DNA from: Calditrichota bacterium
Lineage (GTDB): Bacteria > Zhuqueibacterota > Zhuqueibacteria > Oleimicrobiales > Geothermoviventaceae
Assembly: GCA_013152765.1 (NCBI GenBank)
Contig: JAADFT010000427.1
Location: forward strand, 1-6,709
Length of the DNA: 6,709 nucleotides
Direction: 5' to 3'
Positions 5,638 to 6,709 of this stretch are shown piece by piece. The first letter of the stretch is position 1. Each line of letters opens with the position of its first letter. The notes under the pieces were generated by a model. The model saw only the letters and a list, made by a program, of their open reading frames with translations, was not told the origin of the DNA and searched no databases. A program made the position numbers and the translations under genes.

Positions 5638-6709
5638 CTACTCGAACTGGATTCGAGGTCCCACGAGCTCTGTGGTAACCTGACGGACTTCGGTTGTCCA
5701 GGCGTCGGCCAGACCGCGGAAGCCAGGCTGCTTTCCGCCCACGCTAAGGGTCAGACGGCCCGGCTCGAGCACGCGTTTGCCATCCGCGTTCACGTAGGCC
5801 AGCGCCCAGGGGGAAATCGCGAGCTGGACGTTTCGTTTCTCACCGGCCCTCAGGTGGATGCGCTTGTAGGCTACCAGCCAGCGGATTTCCCTCGCTCTCG
5901 GGTTCTGCGCGTAAACCTGAACAACCTCGTCCCCGTCGCGACGCCCGACGTTTTGCACCTGAACGCTCAGACTCAGGCTGTCGCCGATGTTTACGGTCGA
6001 GGGCAGCTCCGGCTTTCCGTAGCGGAAGCGTGTGTAGCTCAGTCCGTAGCCGAACGGGAAGAGAGGCTGGCCGCGGAAGTACCGGTACGTGCGTCCAGCC
6101 ATGCCGTAGTCGGTGAAATCCGGGATCTGGTCCACGGACTTGTAAAACGTGACCGGCAGGCGTCCGCCTGGATTCACGTCGCCGAACAGAACTTCCGCCA
6201 CTGCCTGGCCGCCCGCTTGACCCGGGTACCAGGCTTCCACGATGGCGGGCACGTGCTGACTGGCCCAGTTCACAGCCAGCGCGCTCCCGTTGAAAAGCAC
6301 CAGCACAACGGGTTTGCCGAGTGCAGCGACTTTTTCGAGAAACAGCTCCTGCGGCTGGGGCAGCCCGAGCTCTGTGCGGTCACCGCCCTTGAAACCCGGG
6401 ATCTCGATTCGCCGTTCTTCGCCTTCCAGCCGGGGCGAAAGACCCAGGGCCAGGATGATGACGTCGGCCGCCTTGGCCGCTGCCAGGGCTTCGCGCTCAC
6501 GCACAGCGGCGGGTCGCGACCACAGGAGCTGCAAACTCGGTCGCTGTTGCGTGTGCGGCTGAATGCCGTTGTACTCGACGGTGATCGGGTACCATTTGCC
6601 CGCTTCCAGCGTGAGCTTTTTGTACCGCAAACGCGGGTTCACCCTGCCGCTGAACTTCACCAGCTCGGAGTCCGCAAAAACGATCCTGAAGCCACGAAAA
6701 CCGTACGCC
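5638..6709 (-). CDS. Second GH3 beta-glycosidase with PA14 insert, C-terminal part only (5' end outside window)
   Basis: This is the C-terminal 356 residues of a GH3 enzyme closely related to its downstream neighbour, reading without interruption to the window edge. The visible part starts inside the PA14 domain (AYGFRGFRIVFAD, matching AYGFKTFRIVLDG in the neighbour). It continues with LQLLWSRP and the sandwich motif GLSPRLEGEERRIEIPGF with the probable acid/base glutamate. VLVLFNGSALAVNWASQHVP and FGDVNPGGRLPVTFY follow, then PFGYGLSYTRF. The Fn3-like domain contains GDEVVQVYA and ends with RVLEPGRLTLSVGGKQPGF. The barrel with the catalytic nucleophile is not in the window. A GTG at 6660 is in frame but lies inside the PA14 domain and is not the start. 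The gene probably precedes the complete GH3 gene in one operon, 199 bases apart with a strong hairpin between. Substrate preference may differ between the two. Confidence 0.95.
   Translation of the reverse strand, partial: AYGFRGFRIVFADSELVKFSGRVNPRLRYKKLTLEAGKWYPITVEYNGIQPHTQQRPSLQLLWSRPAAVREREALAAAKAADVIILALGLSPRLEGEERRIEIPGFKGGDRTELGLPQPQELFLEKVAALGKPVVLVLFNGSALAVNWASQHVPAIVEAWYPGQAGGQAVAEVLFGDVNPGGRLPVTFYKSVDQIPDFTDYGMAGRTYRYFRGQPLFPFGYGLSYTRFRYGKPELPSTVNIGDSLSLSVQVQNVGRRDGDEVVQVYAQNPRAREIRWLVAYKRIHLRAGEKRNVQLAISPWALAYVNADGKRVLEPGRLTLSVGGKQPGFRGLADAWTTEVRQVTTELVGPRIQFE

Noticed and set aside
3360..6239. Shared 16-19 base direct repeats as possible attachment sites or insertion-element ends.
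   Set aside because: They fall at equivalent codons of two paralogous genes, so common ancestry and protein conservation explain them.

Overview
The window is a G+C-rich bacterial chromosomal segment in which every gene I can support lies on the minus strand. The genes start with ATG or GTG behind recognisable Shine-Dalgarno (SD) sequences, which are near-perfect for the dehydrogenase and the channel. I see no mobile elements, RNA genes or CRISPR repeats. The phylum cannot be fixed from what is here. A DUF432-type gene beside an MscS channel would fit a thermophilic lineage, because I recall DUF432 mainly from archaea and thermophilic bacteria, but this is a weak hint.

In the direction of transcription (right to left) the layout is as follows. 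(1) 6709-5638: the C-terminal part of a family 3 glycoside hydrolase (GH3) of the PA14-containing type; its 5' end lies outside the window. (2) 5438-2804: a second, tandem GH3/PA14 enzyme with all domains present, broken by a one-base excess in a run of six C (coding strand), so the catalytic barrel and the C-terminal half lie in different frames. (3) 2605 to 1832 or 1660: a probable DUF432 protein whose 3' end also appears to change frame. (4) 1631-786: an intact MscS-family mechanosensitive channel. (5) 530-1: the N-terminal half of a zinc-dependent alcohol dehydrogenase that changes frame near 357; its 3' end lies outside the window.

The genes suggest two themes. The two GH3 enzymes probably act in succession or with different preferences on beta-linked oligosaccharides; at least the complete one has no export signal, so it should be cytoplasmic. 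The DUF432 and MscS genes look like a pair, and the uncharacterised protein may be an accessory of the channel in hypo-osmotic stress response. The dehydrogenase follows after about 255 bases with its own strong SD and may be a separate unit.

The most striking general feature is that three of the five genes carry a small frame-breaking lesion while their conserved motifs stay intact on both sides. Two of the lesions sit in short G/C homopolymers. Sequencing error is the simplest explanation for those two; the dehydrogenase lesion looks more like a small deletion. The best candidate for something undescribed is the DUF432-MscS pair.
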